From: Verrucomicrobiales bacterium
Lineage (GTDB): Bacteria > Verrucomicrobiota > Verrucomicrobiia > Verrucomicrobiales > DEV007
DNA length: 6,012 nucleotides
Direction: 5' to 3'
Assembly (NCBI GenBank): GCA_007123695.1
Contig: SLGN01000150.1
Span: forward strand, 1-6,012
Positions 5,893-6,012 of this stretch are shown here, piece after piece. The translations under genes were made by a program, and so were the position numbers. Under the pieces are notes generated by a model. The model did not search any database and was not told where the DNA came from. It saw nothing but the letters and a program-made list of their open reading frames with translations. The stretch's first letter is position 1. Every line of letters starts with the position of its first letter.

Positions 5893-6012
5893 CTACTCTC
5901 CCATCACATCCTTCCGCAAGTCCCGCAGCACCCGCAGCTCGCCCCAGGCCGCTCCGCGCATCCGCCGCGCTCCCGTCCGGCGCTTCTCTCCGAAGCGCCT
6001 CCCTTTCCCGCG
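5893..6012 (-). CDS. Partial CDS, C-terminal 39 codons of an unidentified gene
   Basis: An open frame enters from the right edge on the minus strand and stops at TAG (5893-5895). It ends in a charged, helix-like tail (WGELRVLRDLRKDVMGE) after an arginine-rich stretch. By my count 33 of 39 third positions are G or C, against 23 of 39 second positions, the bias expected of a real frame in GC-rich DNA. It is 145 bp upstream of the sulfatase start in the same orientation. I do not recognise the family. Short open frames are common in such DNA, and an 8-bp inverted repeat (5979-5999) lies inside it, so it could instead be intergenic. Confidence 0.42.
   Translation of the reverse strand, partial: RGKGRRFGEKRRTGARRMRGAAWGELRVLRDLRKDVMGE

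Noticed and set aside
1..6012. CRISPR array, transposon, tRNA or rRNA
   Set aside because: I saw no regularly spaced repeats, no transposase motifs or terminal inverted repeats, and no tRNA or rRNA-like sequence in the gaps.

Overview
The window is GC-rich bacterial DNA that looks like Verrucomicrobiota, or at least the PVC superphylum. The reasons are a formylglycine-type exported sulfatase, a small exported protein joining a planctomycete-type cytochrome c domain to an SHD1-like domain, a near-absence of Shine-Dalgarno sequences before the genes, and a possible LexA box upstream of recA that resembles the TGTTC-N4-GAACA motif I recall for Verrucomicrobia. The phylum call is an inference from gene content, not a phylogeny.

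Layout: the left half is transcribed rightward. Bases 1-79 are the recA upstream region, with a candidate SOS box and a weak promoter. recA (80-1288) follows and ends in a very clear intrinsic terminator (1360-1399). A gene-poor stretch of about 340 bp (1289-1630) holds that terminator and three further dyads. Next comes a 598-residue bacterial NTE-like protein with an N-terminal cyclic-nucleotide-binding domain and a C-terminal patatin phospholipase domain (1631-3427). The right half is transcribed leftward. A 209-residue exported cytochrome c/SHD1 protein (3445-4074) converges on the patatin gene with only 17 bp between the stop codons. Upstream of it lie an exported type I sulfatase (4197-5747) and probably the last 39 codons of another gene that enters from the right edge (5893-6012).

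The genes do not form one obvious pathway. recA is a housekeeping repair gene with its own terminator. The NTE-like protein probably acts on lysophospholipids or phospholipids under control of a ligand-binding domain. The sulfatase fits the sulfated-polysaccharide or mucin degradation typical of PVC bacteria. The cytochrome is an exported heme protein of unknown partner. I see no mobile element, CRISPR array, tRNA or rRNA, and no convincing new multigene system. The points most worth checking are the candidate SOS box, the long low-complexity N-terminal extension of RecA, the P-loop-lacking middle domain of the NTE-like protein, and the compact cytochrome-SHD1 architecture.
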